DNA of 64,000 nt from JAOUEA01 sp963797635 (GTDB lineage: Bacteria > Actinomycetota > UBA4738 > HRBIN12), in contig CAWCPZ010000008.1 of assembly GCA_963797635.1 (NCBI GenBank), positions 1 to 64,000 on the forward strand, in the 5' to 3' direction. The position numbers and the translations under genes were made by a program. Within the stretch, counting starts at the first letter, position 1. Each line of letters opens with the position of its first letter. The notes below the pieces were generated by a model. The model was not told the origin of the DNA. It searched no databases and was given only the letters and a program-made list of their open reading frames with translations. Shown piece after piece: positions 35,439 through 43,903 of this stretch.

Positions 35439-36250
35439 GGTCGCTTGGGGAACCGCGAGAAGTCGGGCGGGCGCTTCTCCTTGAATGCGTCGCGTCCTTC
35501 CTGGGCCTCTTCGCTCATGTAGTAGAGCAGCGTGGCGTCACCAGCCAGCTGCTGCACACCGGCGAGTCCGTCCGTTCCGGCGTTGCTGCCGGCTTTCAGG
35601 AGCCGGAGCGCCAGCGGCGAGAACGCGAGCATCTCCCGGCACCAGGCCACGGTCGTGTCCTCGAGCTCGGCGAGCGGGACGACGGTGTTCACCAGTCCCC
35701 AGTCGAGCGCGGTGTCGGCGTCGTACTGGCGGCAGAGCAGCCAGACCTCCTTCGCCCGCTTCTCACCGATCTGCCGGGCCAGCAGGTTGATCCCGTAGCC
35801 CCCATCGAACGAGCCCACCTTCGGGCCGGTCTGACCGAACCGCGCGTTGTCCGCGGCGATCGTCAGGTCGCAGCACAGATGGAGGACGTGGCCACCGCCG
35901 ATCGCGTAGCCGGCCACCATCGCCACGACGGGTTTGGGCATCCGACGGATCTGGATCTGCAGATCGAGCACGTTCAGCCGTCCGATGCCGCGCTCGTCGA
36001 CGTAGCCGTCGTCGCCGCGGATCTTCTGGTCACCACCGCTGCAGAACGCGTCGGGTCCCTCGCCCGTGAGGATCACGACGCCGATCCCCGGGTCGTCGCG
36101 GGCCAGATCGAAGGCGTGGATCAGCTCACGGGTGGTGAGCGGACGGAACGCGTTGCGCACCTCGGGACGGTCGATGGTGATCTTCGCGATGCCCTCGGCG
36201 GTCTCGTAGCGGATGTCGGTCCACTCGCCGGACGGTTCCCACGTAACCAT
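35435..36250 (-). CDS. menB: 1,4-dihydroxy-2-naphthoyl-CoA synthase
   Basis: 271 residues from ATG 36250. Crotonase fold: KITIDRPEVRNAFRPLT, oxyanion-hole region AFCSGGDQKIRGDDGYVDE, and VAMVAGYAIGGGHVLHLCCDLTIA. The C-terminus EEAQEGRDAFKEKRPPDFSRFP is the MenB signature. It closes the second ring of the naphthoquinone from OSB-CoA. First gene of the menB-menA-menD operon with 4-nt overlaps throughout. Confidence 0.95.
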   Translation of the reverse strand: MVTWEPSGEWTDIRYETAEGIAKITIDRPEVRNAFRPLTTRELIHAFDLARDDPGIGVVILTGEGPDAFCSGGDQKIRGDDGYVDERGIGRLNVLDLQIQIRRMPKPVVAMVAGYAIGGGHVLHLCCDLTIAADNARFGQTGPKVGSFDGGYGINLLARQIGEKRAKEVWLLCRQYDADTALDWGLVNTVVPLAELEDTTVAWCREMLAFSPLALRLLKAGSNAGTDGLAGVQQLAGDATLLYYMSEEAQEGRDAFKEKRPPDFSRFPKRP

Positions 36251-36367
36251 GTGACCACTGACTCCTAGAGCGTCCACTCGTACGGTCGCCCACCAGCCTA
36301 TCGAACCTGCGCCGCATGGTGACCACCGGTCCCGATGCGTGGGTATCGAGGGCCGCTGAGCGCGTGC

Positions 36368-36373
36368 TAGCGT
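36368..36373 (+). promoter_or_regulatory. -10 box TAGCGT before the EEP-domain gene
   Basis: Extended form TGCTAGCGT, ending 6 nt before ATG 36380. It lies in the 129-nt region shared with the divergent menB start. Confidence 0.45.
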
Positions 36374-36379
36374 CCGGCC

Positions 36380-37935
36380 ATGGTCCGATCCGCCGCTTCG
36401 TCGCGGTCCGCTGGACGGTTCCTCGCCGTGACGCTGGTCCTCGCGGCGCTGATCGCGAGCACCGCGCCTGCTGCCCAGGGCCGGACCGACGAGCACCGTC
36501 GCTGGTTCGGCGCCGGCCGTCTCCCTGAAGGTCATGACCTTCAACATCGAGTACGGCGGACAGGTGATCGACTTCGACAAGGTGGTCGAGGCGGTGGTGA
36601 AGGCCGACGCCGACGTCGTGGGCCTGAACGAGGCCTACTCCCGGGCGAAGTTGGTCGCCGCCCAGGCCGGGTACCCCTACGTCAGCACGCGGCTGGACCT
36701 GATCTCGAAGTATCCGATCCTCGATCCCCCCGGCGCGAACGGTCGCTACCAGTTCGTCCAGGTCTCGCCGGGGCAGGTCATCGCGATCACGAACGTCCAC
36801 TTGTCGTCCGAGCCCTACGGTCCCCGACGGGTGATGGACGGGTGGAGCCGCAGGCGCGTGCTTCGCAACGAGCGGCAGACGCGCCTGCCGGAGATCAAGC
36901 CCTTCGTGCAGGCCCTGGAGCCGGTGGCGGCCGCCGGCATCCCGTCGTTCATCATCGGGGACTTCAACGCGCCGACGCACTACGACTGGACGCCCCGGAT
37001 GGTGGGCCAGCGGCCGCAGATCCGATACGCGGTTCGGTGGCCGGTCAGCGTCTACCTCGCCGAGCACGGGTTCGCCGACACCTTCCACGAGGCCCATCCG
37101 AACGTTCGGGCCACCCCCGGACTGACCTGGCCCTCGGGACGGCCGCGATCCGACTCCAGTTGGAACCCTCCGCCCGACGCACCACAGGACCGGATCGACC
37201 AGGTGTGGGTCGCAGGTCCGGCCACGACCGCGGACAGCGAGGTCGTGGGTGAACGCGGCGGGCCCGGCGTCACGATCGAGGTCAACCCGTGGGGCTCGGA
37301 TCACCGCGCAGTGGTCTCGACGGTGGAGGCGGTGCTGGGCACGCCGCCGGTCATGGTGTCGCCCGATCCGCTGCTGGTGGAGCAGGGGCAGGATCTGACG
37401 GTCACGTACCACGCTCCGGGCAACGCCGGGGAGAAGGTCGTGATCGTGCCGATGGGCGGCGACCCCGCGACCGACGGCATCGACCAAGCGGGAACCCCCG
37501 CCGCCGACGACGTCGACGGCAGCGTGGTGTTCGACACCGCGACCTGGACCTCCGGCGGCTACGACGCCGTGCTGGTCGATGCGAGCGACACGGAGCTTTC
37601 CCGGAACCTGTTCTGGCTCCGCCTGCCGGGCGAACGCCCGGTGCTGCATTCGGCGTCAGTGGAGCTACGACGTGGGGGAGCCGATCCGCATCAGCTGGGA
37701 AGGGGCGCCCGCGCACCGGTTCGACTGGATCGGGATCTACGCTCGCGATGCCGATCCTCAGGTGGCCTACTACAAGGACTACCTCTACACGCGGGGCACG
37801 CTCGTGGGCAGCGCCACGTTCCGTGGCGGCACCGTGAAGCACTGGCCGCTGCGACCGGGGCGATACACCGCCTATCTGCTGGTGAGCGACATCTACCTCG
37901 ACGTGGCCGGCGTCGACTTCGTCATCAAGCGCTGA
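36380..37935 (+). CDS. Exported endonuclease/exonuclease/phosphatase-domain protein (two frameshifts)
   Basis: ATG 36380 gives a signal peptide (RFLAVTLVLAALIASTAPAAQG). An indel near 36520 leads into the EEP fold: KVMTFNIEYGG, DADVVGLNEAYSRAK (metal Glu), IAITNVHLSSEPYG, IIGDFNAPTHYDW (Asp/Asn pair), DRIDQVWV and VNPWGSDHRAVVSTVEAVLG (terminal Asp-His). After it come two beta-sandwich-like regions (VMVSPDPLLVEQGQDLTVTY; after a shift near 37660, EPIRISWEGAPAHRFDWIGIY and YTAYLLVSDIYLDVAGVDF). The catalytic set is complete; substrates of secreted homologues include nucleic acids and phosphodiesters. It is placed between menB and menE without an obvious tie to quinones. Confidence 0.75.
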
Positions 37936-37963
37936 GCGGGCCCAGGGGCGGTGCCCTCGCGGG

Positions 37964-37969
37964 TACGCT
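37964..37969 (+). promoter_or_regulatory. -10 box TACGCT before menE
   Basis: Ends 6 nt before ATG 37976; leaderless arrangement. Confidence 0.45.
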
Positions 37970-37975
37970 CGGCGC

Positions 37976-39164
37976 ATGGAGGCGACGTTCGGTCTGGCCG
38001 CGGGCGAACTGCTCGCGGTCGAGCTCCCACCCGGTCCGGCGTGGGTCGAGGTCGTGCACCGATGTTGGCACGGCGGCGTGCCGTTCCTGCCGTTGGACGT
38101 TCGACTGGGTGAGGACGAGCGCCGGCGGTTGATCGATCGAGCGCAGCCTGCCGCCCTCCTCGATGCGACCGGGGAACTCACGTTCTTCGCCCCCGGCGAA
38201 CCCGTGACCGAGGGCGTCGCCGTGGTCGTCGCCTCCTCGGGCACGTCCGGGGAGCCTCGCCTCGTCGAGCTCCCTCGCTCGGCGATCGAGGCGTCGGTGG
38301 CGGGTTCCACGGCGTCGTTGGGTGTCGGCCGTGACGATCCGTGGATCTCATGCCTGACGCCGGCCCATATCGGCGGGTTGCTCGTGCTGCTGCGCGCCGA
38401 GATCCTCGAGGTGCCAGCCGTCGTCCTGGACGGGTTCGACGCCGGTGCGGTCGAGGCCGCACGTCATCGGGGCGCACACGTCTCGCTGGTCCCCACGTTG
38501 CTCGGACGACTCTTGGACCACGGAGGGGGCCAGGCGCCGGGAGGGCTGCTCCTGGTGGGCGGTGGAGCGCTCGAGCTGGCGTTCCGGACCCGCGCCGAAC
38601 GCGGCGGTGCGCGGGTGGTGCAGACCTACGGTCTCACCGAGTCCTGCGGCGGCGTGGTCTACGACGGCGTGCCCTTCGACGGCACGAGCGTTCGGATCGG
38701 CGACCGACGACCGGATCGAGCTCCGTGGGCCCACGATCATGGAGGGCTACCGCAACGATGCCGCCGCCACCGGCGAGGCCTTCGACGTCCAGGGCTGGCT
38801 GCGCACCGGCGACGCGGGCTCGATCGACGATCTGGGCCGGGTCAGCGTGCACGGCCGGCTCGACGATGCGATCCGCACCGGCGCCGAAACGGTCTGGCCC
38901 GACGAGGTCGAGCGCGCGCTGACCCACCATCCGAAGGTCCGCGACGTGGCGGTCGCCGGCCGTCCGCATCCGGGATGGGGCCAGCAGGTCGTCGCGTTCG
39001 TCGTCCCCGCTTCGATCGACGCACCGCCGGACGTGGAGGAGGTGCGCTCGTTCCTGGCCGACCGCCTCGCGTCGTTCAAGGCACCGCGCGAGCTGATCCT
39101 CGTGCCCGAGATCCCCCGGACCGCCTCCGGGAAGGTTCAGCGCTCGGCGCTTCCCCTCACCTGA
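37976..39164 (+). CDS. menE: o-Succinylbenzoate-CoA ligase (one frameshift)
   Basis: A short acyl-adenylate enzyme, about 396 residues spliced. P-loop VVASSGTSGEPRLVELP, A5 motif VVQTYGLTESCGGVVYDG, then an extra base near 38708. In the next frame: GPTIMEGYRND, GWLRTGDAGSIDDLGRVSVHGRLDDAI (A7-A8 hinge) and RTASGKVQRSALP with the catalytic Lys. The reduced N-terminus and the men neighbourhood make MenE the best call. A strong terminator begins 13 nt after the stop. Confidence 0.88.
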
Positions 39165-39176
39165 CCCCACATGAGA

Positions 39177-39213
39177 AAGGACCCGAGTCCGGGAGGGGTG
39201 GACTCGGGTCCTT
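39177..39213 (+). terminator. Strong stem-loop terminator after menE
   Basis: 14-bp perfect stem AAGGACCCGAGTCC with GGACTCGGGTCCTT around a 9-nt loop, flanked by a further CACATGA/TCATGTG match (39168-39222). The downstream side has only short T runs, so termination may rely on structure. Confidence 0.8.
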
Positions 39214-39316
39214 CGTCATGTGGCGGGCCGCCGAGGGGGTGGCGTCCCGCGTTGTCTGCCCACTTCATCGGCGCGCGGGGACGCAAGGCTGCATTCCGTG
39301 CGAGAGGTAATCCTGC

Positions 39317-39334
39317 CTACCCCGGACCGGGTAG
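39317..39334 (-). terminator. Possible terminator after the minus-strand response regulator
   Basis: CTACCC/GGGTAG 6-bp arms around 6 nt, 20 nt past the stop at 39354. No T tract; weak. Confidence 0.4.
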
Positions 39335-39353
39335 CCCGGGCGATCAGGGAGCG

Positions 39354-40028
39354 CTAGACCGTGATGGCGCCGTGCTTGACGGCGAACGCGACGGCTTCGA
39401 GCTTCGAGTGGACGCGCAGTTTGCCCAGGATGTTCCGGACGTGGGTCTGAACGGTCTGCGGGCTGATGAAGAGCTTGGCGGCGATGTCGTCGTTGCGCAT
39501 GCCTTCGGCGAGCAGCTGCAGGATCTCGCGTTCGCGCTCCGTGAGATCGTCCAGGAGGTTCTGTGCGTCGCGCTGCGCCTCGCGTTCGCGCGCGACCTGG
39601 GCGAGGAGGCGCGTGAGGGTGGCGGGGTCGATCAGCACCTCGCCGTCGGCGGCCGACTTCGCGGCGGACAGCAGCTCCTCGGCCGCCTCGTCCTTGCCCA
39701 GGAACCCGGAGGCTCCCGCTTCGACCGCTTCGACCAGGAGCCGGTCCTCGTCGTGGGCCGTCATGATCACGACCTTGGTGGAGGGTGAGACCTCCTTGAT
39801 CTTGCGGGTGGCCTCGATCCCGCTCATGCCGCCCTTGAACACGATGTCCATCAGGACCACGTCGGGGAGTTGCTCGGTGCAGACCTCGATGGCCGTCTCC
39901 GGGTCGTGAACCGGCGGCGTCACCATGACGAGGGTGGGGTCGAGGCCGACGACGGTGGCCAACGCGTCGGTCAGGATCTTGTGGTCATCGCAGATCAGCA
40001 ACGTGACCTTCTGGTCGGAATCACCCAC
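39354..40028 (-). CDS. NarL/LuxR family response regulator
   Basis: 224 residues from GTG 40028, overlapping the kinase stop by 8 nt. Receiver: LLICDDHKILTDAL, phospho-Asp in DVVLMDIVFKGGMSG, Thr in VIMTAHDED and Lys in GFLGKDEAAEE. HTH: LTEREREILQLLAEGMRNDDIAAKLFISPQTVQTHVRNILGKLRVHS. Linker of about 30 charged residues (REREAQRDAQ). Partner of the kinase encoded just upstream. Confidence 0.9.
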   Translation of the reverse strand: MGDSDQKVTLLICDDHKILTDALATVVGLDPTLVMVTPPVHDPETAIEVCTEQLPDVVLMDIVFKGGMSGIEATRKIKEVSPSTKVVIMTAHDEDRLLVEAVEAGASGFLGKDEAAEELLSAAKSAADGEVLIDPATLTRLLAQVAREREAQRDAQNLLDDLTEREREILQLLAEGMRNDDIAAKLFISPQTVQTHVRNILGKLRVHSKLEAVAFAVKHGAITV

Positions 40029-41517
40029 GTGCAGCCCCTCCCACGGGCAGCCGGACGCGGAGCATCGTACCCCCGCCCGGGCCGTCCTCGACGGATATCT
40101 CCCCTTGGTGTTCGGCAGCCAGACCCCGGGAGATGAACAGCCCGAGACCATTTCCTGGTTGCTCTTCGTAGCCCTTCGGCCGCCATCGGACGAACCGATC
40201 GAAGACCACCTCGCGTTGCTCGACCGGGATACCGGGACCGCGGTCGTCGACCTCGATCAGTGCGTCGTCGCCGTCGCGCACCGATCTCACCGTGATGGGA
40301 GACCCGGGGGGCGAGAACTTGGATGCGTTGTCGACCAGCTGCGTCACCAACTGGGCGATCCTGGCGCGGTCCCCCATGAGCTCCACGCCTTCCTCGGCGA
40401 CCACGTGCACCGGGTGGTTGGTGACGGCAGCTTTCTCCACCCCCTGGCGCACCGCCGTGGCCAGATCGGTCAGCCCCATCGTGTACGTCAACGAGCGCGC
40501 GTCGACCCTCAGCGCCAGCGACGTCTGATCCACGGCGGCCAATAGCCGTCGTGACTCCTGCTCGATCAGCTCGAAGAACTCCCGGCGCTCGGCGTCGTCG
40601 AGCCCGTCGTAGTGCGTGGCGGCGGTCGAGGCGATCCCTCGGATCGTGGTCACCGGGCCTCGCACCTCGTGGGCCACCATGCTCGCGATCTCGGCCCTGC
40701 CTTCCACGATCTCCTCGGCGCGGTCGGTTTCCCGCCGCATACGTGATGCGTCGGAACGCTGCATCAACGAGGCCGCGAGCAGCAGCAGTCCGATGGCGAT
40801 GGGCGGTGTCCAGAAGGTCACGCCGATCGCGAACTCGCCCGCCCACGTGGCGCCGGAGGCGATCGCGGCGAACGAGAGCAGGAATGCGGTCGCCACGATG
40901 GCGCCCGCAGCGAGCGCTCCGTGCTGGTTCCCCCGTGGAACCAGGAAGCACTGGCGCACCGCGACGAAGCACCACCCGATCGTGCCGAGGACGAGCCAGA
41001 TCCACGTCAGGACCGTGAAGGGCACCACGGAGCCGAAGAAGGGGTTGATCTCGTTGCTCGGCGAGAGGGGGACGACGAGCAGGAGGATGTCGGCCACCAC
41101 GATGATCGCCAGCAGGATCAGTCCGAAGCTCGATGCCGCGATCCTCGGACGGCCACGACGATCCCACCAAGGGGACACCAACACGATGCATCCCGCGGCC
41201 ACCGCCCACCCGGCAACCACCGCGGTGAGGGAGGAACCGAGCAGGTCCAGGTCGGCCTCGCCCAGACCGACGTGGGGCACCACGAACCTGGAGAACACGT
41301 CCTGCAGGAGCAGCACCCCTCCTGCGATCCCCAGCAGGAGGGCGTCCGGGTCCCTCGACGTTCGATGGTGGACGACGCCGACGAGCGCGAGTGCCCCCGC
41401 CAGCCAACCGGTCGCGGAAACCTGCCATCGGGTGGCGTCGACGCCGAGCAGTCCTCCCAGGATCACCACGGCGATCGGCCCGGCGATCCACGCGATGCGT
41501 CGTGGCCAGGTGTCCAT
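40021..41517 (-). CDS. Membrane sensor histidine kinase (HisKA type)
   Basis: 498 residues. About seven to eight membrane helices in residues 8-245 with no large extracellular loop, so it may sense a membrane-embedded cue. H box: EIASMVAHEVRGPVTTIRGIAS. ATPase: LVTQLVDNASKFSPPGSPI (N box), VDDRGPGIPVEQREVVFDRFVR (G1/F) and GNGLGLFISRGLAAEHQG (G2). The classical HisKA domain is unusual beside a NarL-type regulator, where HisKA_3 kinases are the norm. TAGACT lies 7 nt before the ATG. Confidence 0.9.
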   Translation of the reverse strand: MDTWPRRIAWIAGPIAVVILGGLLGVDATRWQVSATGWLAGALALVGVVHHRTSRDPDALLLGIAGGVLLLQDVFSRFVVPHVGLGEADLDLLGSSLTAVVAGWAVAAGCIVLVSPWWDRRGRPRIAASSFGLILLAIIVVADILLLVVPLSPSNEINPFFGSVVPFTVLTWIWLVLGTIGWCFVAVRQCFLVPRGNQHGALAAGAIVATAFLLSFAAIASGATWAGEFAIGVTFWTPPIAIGLLLLAASLMQRSDASRMRRETDRAEEIVEGRAEIASMVAHEVRGPVTTIRGIASTAATHYDGLDDAERREFFELIEQESRRLLAAVDQTSLALRVDARSLTYTMGLTDLATAVRQGVEKAAVTNHPVHVVAEEGVELMGDRARIAQLVTQLVDNASKFSPPGSPITVRSVRDGDDALIEVDDRGPGIPVEQREVVFDRFVRWRPKGYEEQPGNGLGLFISRGLAAEHQGEISVEDGPGGGTMLRVRLPVGGAARG

Positions 41518-41524
41518 GCGCGCG

Positions 41525-41530
41525 AGTCTA
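41525..41530 (-). promoter_or_regulatory. -10 box TAGACT of the kinase-regulator operon
   Basis: Ends 7 nt before ATG 41517, implying a leaderless message. Confidence 0.45.
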
Positions 41531-41564
41531 GGACCGGTGGCCGGGCGGTCCTACGAGGTGTCGC

Positions 41565-42350
41565 CTACGAGTAGCTGTGGTCCTCGTCCGGGAACGTGCC
41601 CGACTCGACGTCACGGGTGAACGCCGTCACCGCGTCGGTGATCGTGGCTCGGAGATCGACGTAGGCCTTCGCGAGCTTCGGTGGCTTCTCGGTGATGCCG
41701 AGCAGGTCGTTGATCACCAGCACCTGGGCGTCGGTGTGCGGGCCGGCGCCGATCCCGATCGTGGGGATCTGCACCGCGGCGCTGATCTCGGCGCCGAGAT
41801 CGCTGGGCATCGCCTCCAGGACGATCGAGAACGCGCCCGCCTTCTCCAGTTGGGTCGCCTGTTCCAACACCTTGTGTGCGGCCTCGCCGCGACCTTGCAC
41901 CCGGTAGCCGCCCAGGCCGTTGACCGACTGCGGCGTGAGGCCCACGTGCGCCATCACCGGGATGCCGATCTCGACCAGCCGGTGCACGAGGTCGAGCTGC
42001 GGCCCTTCGAGCTTGACCGCGTGCGCTCCGCCCTCCTTGATCAACCGGCCGGCGTTGCGGACCCCGTCCTCCAGGGAGGCCTGGTAGCTCATGAACGGCA
42101 GGTCGCCCACGACCATGGCGTGCTCCGTGCCCCGGGCCACCGCCTTCGTGTGATGGAGCATGTCGTCCATCGTCACGGGGAGTTCGTTGTCGTAGCCCAG
42201 GACGTTGCGACCGAGCGAGTCCCCGACCAGCAGCACCGGCACGCCGGCGGCGTCGAGGATCTGGGCGGTCGGGGCGTCGTAGGCGGTCAGCATCACGAAC
42301 CGACGCCCTTCGGTTTTCCACGCTCGCAGGTCGTGGATCGACACGTTCAT
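41565..42350 (-). CDS. panB: Ketopantoate hydroxymethyltransferase
   Basis: 261 residues from ATG 42350, chosen for AAGGAGG at 42360-42366 (an upstream ATG at 42374 has none). Conserved PanB features: VMLTAYDAPTAQILDAAGVPVLLVGDSLGRNVLGYDNELPVT (Mg-binding Asp), GGAHAVKLEG, VMAHVGLTPQSVNGLGGYRVQGR and FSIVLEAMPSDL, then IPTIGIGAGPHTDAQVLVINDLLG. It makes ketopantoate from 2-oxoisovalerate for pantothenate and CoA. panC/panD are not adjacent. Confidence 0.95.
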   Translation of the reverse strand: MNVSIHDLRAWKTEGRRFVMLTAYDAPTAQILDAAGVPVLLVGDSLGRNVLGYDNELPVTMDDMLHHTKAVARGTEHAMVVGDLPFMSYQASLEDGVRNAGRLIKEGGAHAVKLEGPQLDLVHRLVEIGIPVMAHVGLTPQSVNGLGGYRVQGRGEAAHKVLEQATQLEKAGAFSIVLEAMPSDLGAEISAAVQIPTIGIGAGPHTDAQVLVINDLLGITEKPPKLAKAYVDLRATITDAVTAFTRDVESGTFPDEDHSYS

Positions 42351-42497
42351 CGCTCGCGCCTCCTTCAAGTGCACGGCCTTCGTGTTCCGCTGAGTCTAAC
42401 GTGCGCGGATCCCGCAGCCTTCCCGGGTGCCCGGGCAACCGTTCCATGGATGTTTCGGCAGCCAACCCAGATGCATGGAACCGGAAGGCCCTGGGTA

Positions 42498-42513
42498 TCG
42501 AACGTTCGTTCGA
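42498..42513. promoter_or_regulatory. LexA-type SOS box
   Basis: TCGAACGTTCGTTCGA is an exact match to the actinobacterial SOS box TCGAAC-N4-GTTCGA. It lies 54 nt before the start of the 83-residue gene at 42568, and is flanked by GGGTATC (42493-42499) and GGATACC (42533-42539). The distance to panB (148 nt) makes the small gene the likelier target. Confidence 0.75.
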
Positions 42514-42567
42514 GAACGGTGTCAGACCCCTTGGATACCGTTCCACCATCGAACGAAGGAGATCGTG

Positions 42568-42819
42568 ATGCAGCACACCTCGGATCGCTGGGCGGACGTG
42601 ATCACCCTCGGCAACGCGCGCTTCGGCCAACTCCATGGAGGGCCGTTCGACGGCCGGTGCTTCCCCCTCGGAGCGGGAACGCCCGAGGTCCTGCACGTTC
42701 CCGTCGAAGGTTCGCCACCGGCAGACGGCCAGCTCCGTCGTCGGACCCGAACGTTGCGATACGAACTCCGGGACGGCAGGTACCGATTCGTGGCCGCGCG
42801 CTCAGCAGCCGCGGCCTGA
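42568..42819 (+). CDS. Small protein with GGPFDG motif, probably SOS-regulated
   Basis: 83 residues from ATG 42568 with AAGGAGA at 42556-42562. Sequence is compact and beta-rich: QLHGGPFDGRCFPLG, EVLHVPVEG, RTLRYELRDGRYRFVAA. No signal peptide or membrane segment. The HGGPFDG-type motif also occurs in small actinobacterial and phage proteins of unknown function. The perfect LexA site upstream implies induction on DNA damage. I cannot assign an activity. Confidence 0.7.
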   Translation: MQHTSDRWADVITLGNARFGQLHGGPFDGRCFPLGAGTPEVLHVPVEGSPPADGQLRRRTRTLRYELRDGRYRFVAARSAAAA

Positions 42820-42882
42820 GATTTCTTCCCTCTCGGGGGTGCGAGGTTCGAGATCCTGGGGTAGGGTCGTGAAAGCGGTGAT

Positions 42883-42946
42883 CCGGTTTCAACCGGCCCG
42901 CGAAGGGGTTATAGGAAGGACACGTGACGAGGCTTCTCGCCTCGTC
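42883..42946 (+). promoter_or_regulatory. Two hairpins in the leader of the DTVEPV-repeat gene
   Basis: CCGGTT-TC-AACCGG at 42883-42896 and GACGAGGC-TTCTC-GCCTCGTC (8-bp perfect stem) at 42926-42946. The second ends 30 nt before ATG 42976 and just before the alternative ATG at 42955. It could act on translation; no known riboswitch class matches. Confidence 0.35.
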
Positions 42947-42975
42947 CACCGGAGATGTACCGGAGACGCGTCCAG

Positions 42976-43826
42976 ATGACCGAACCCCAACCCACGACAG
43001 AAGCCCAGCACCGCAACATGTTCGTGCTGCGCGCGCTGGTGGTCTTCGGGTTCGCGTTCCTGCTCCTGGCCGTGGCCCCCCATGCGGCTCATGCGCTCGA
43101 TCTCGGTGACCCGGTCGGGACCGTAACCGACACGATCGATCCGGTGACCGACACCCTCGAGCCCGTGACCGACACCCTCGATCCGGTCACCCAGCCCGTG
43201 GCTGACACCGTCGAACCGGTGACCCAGCCCGTGACCGACACCGTCGAGCCGGTGACCGACACCGTCGGCCAAGTGGTCGAGCCGGTGACCGACACGCTCG
43301 AACCGGTCGACCCAGAGCCGTGAATGACACCCTCGATCCGGTCGTCCAGACCGTGACCGACACCCTCGATCCGGTGGTCCAGACCGTGACCGATCCTCCC
43401 GTGGTGGTCCCGGTCGATCCACCGGCGGTGCCGCAGCCGCCTGGTTCTCCCTCTGAGCCCCCGACCGGTCACGGAGCGGGACACGACGCCACCACCACCG
43501 TGGGCTCCACCGCAGGCAGCGCAGAGGCGAAGGGCCTCGTCGCCGAGACCGGGATCTCCCCGGTTCCGACGTCGACGTCCTCGACGTCACGCTCGCCTCA
43601 GCCGTCCGCGCCGACCCCGAGTTCGGGGCAGCCTATTCCCGCGCTCCCGCCCATCGCCGGCGCTGCCGCCGGGCAGCTGGTGGGCGGCGGGTCGGCCGGA
43701 CTCAACCTCGTGGCGGTGCTGGCCGCCGCGATCGCACTCGCCTTCGGGTGGAGCCGCTGGTTCCGGCTCGTCCAACCCTCGCGGGTGCTCGCACCCTTCG
43801 TCTCCCTGGCGGAACGCCCCGGTTAA
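42976..43826 (+). CDS. Exported repeat protein with DT(L/V)xPVT repeats and C-terminal anchor (frameshifted)
   Basis: ATG 42976 behind GGAGA (ATG 42955 possible). Signal peptide VVFGFAFLLLAVAPHAAHA, then 70-90 residues of short repeats built on DTLEPVTDTLDPVTQPV, with Thr-Asp-Thr and Pro-Val steps every 7-11 residues. Near 43315 a missing base gives an early stop; the next frame resumes the same repeat (NDTLDPVVQTVTDTLDPVVQ), which shows one gene. A Pro/Ser/Thr-rich spacer follows, then a membrane helix (LNLVAVLAAAIALAFGW) and basic tail. About 283 residues. Topology suggests an extended, membrane-tethered wall rod. Followed after 77 nt by the curlin-like gene. Confidence 0.65.
43123..43394 (+). 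repeat. Coding tandem repeats (DTxxPV units)
   Basis: Direct DNA repeats of the type GTGACCGACACCCTCGA with ten or more imperfect copies, all in frame and translated. They are a plausible cause of the assembly slip near 43315. Confidence 0.7.
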
Positions 43827-43903
43827 CCCCGGCCGGCGTATGCACGGATCCGCGACCGCGGGTCCGGGCGTTCCGAACGACACCAACCAGAAGGAGACAT
43901 CTC

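Noticed and set aside
42850..42946. Known riboswitch class upstream of the DTxxPV gene
   Set aside because: Hairpins are clear, but no conserved core of c-di-GMP, c-di-AMP, cobalamin or other classes was recognised.
43123..43394. CRISPR-like direct repeats
   Set aside because: Repeats are in frame, abut without unique spacers and encode the DTxxPV protein; no cas genes.
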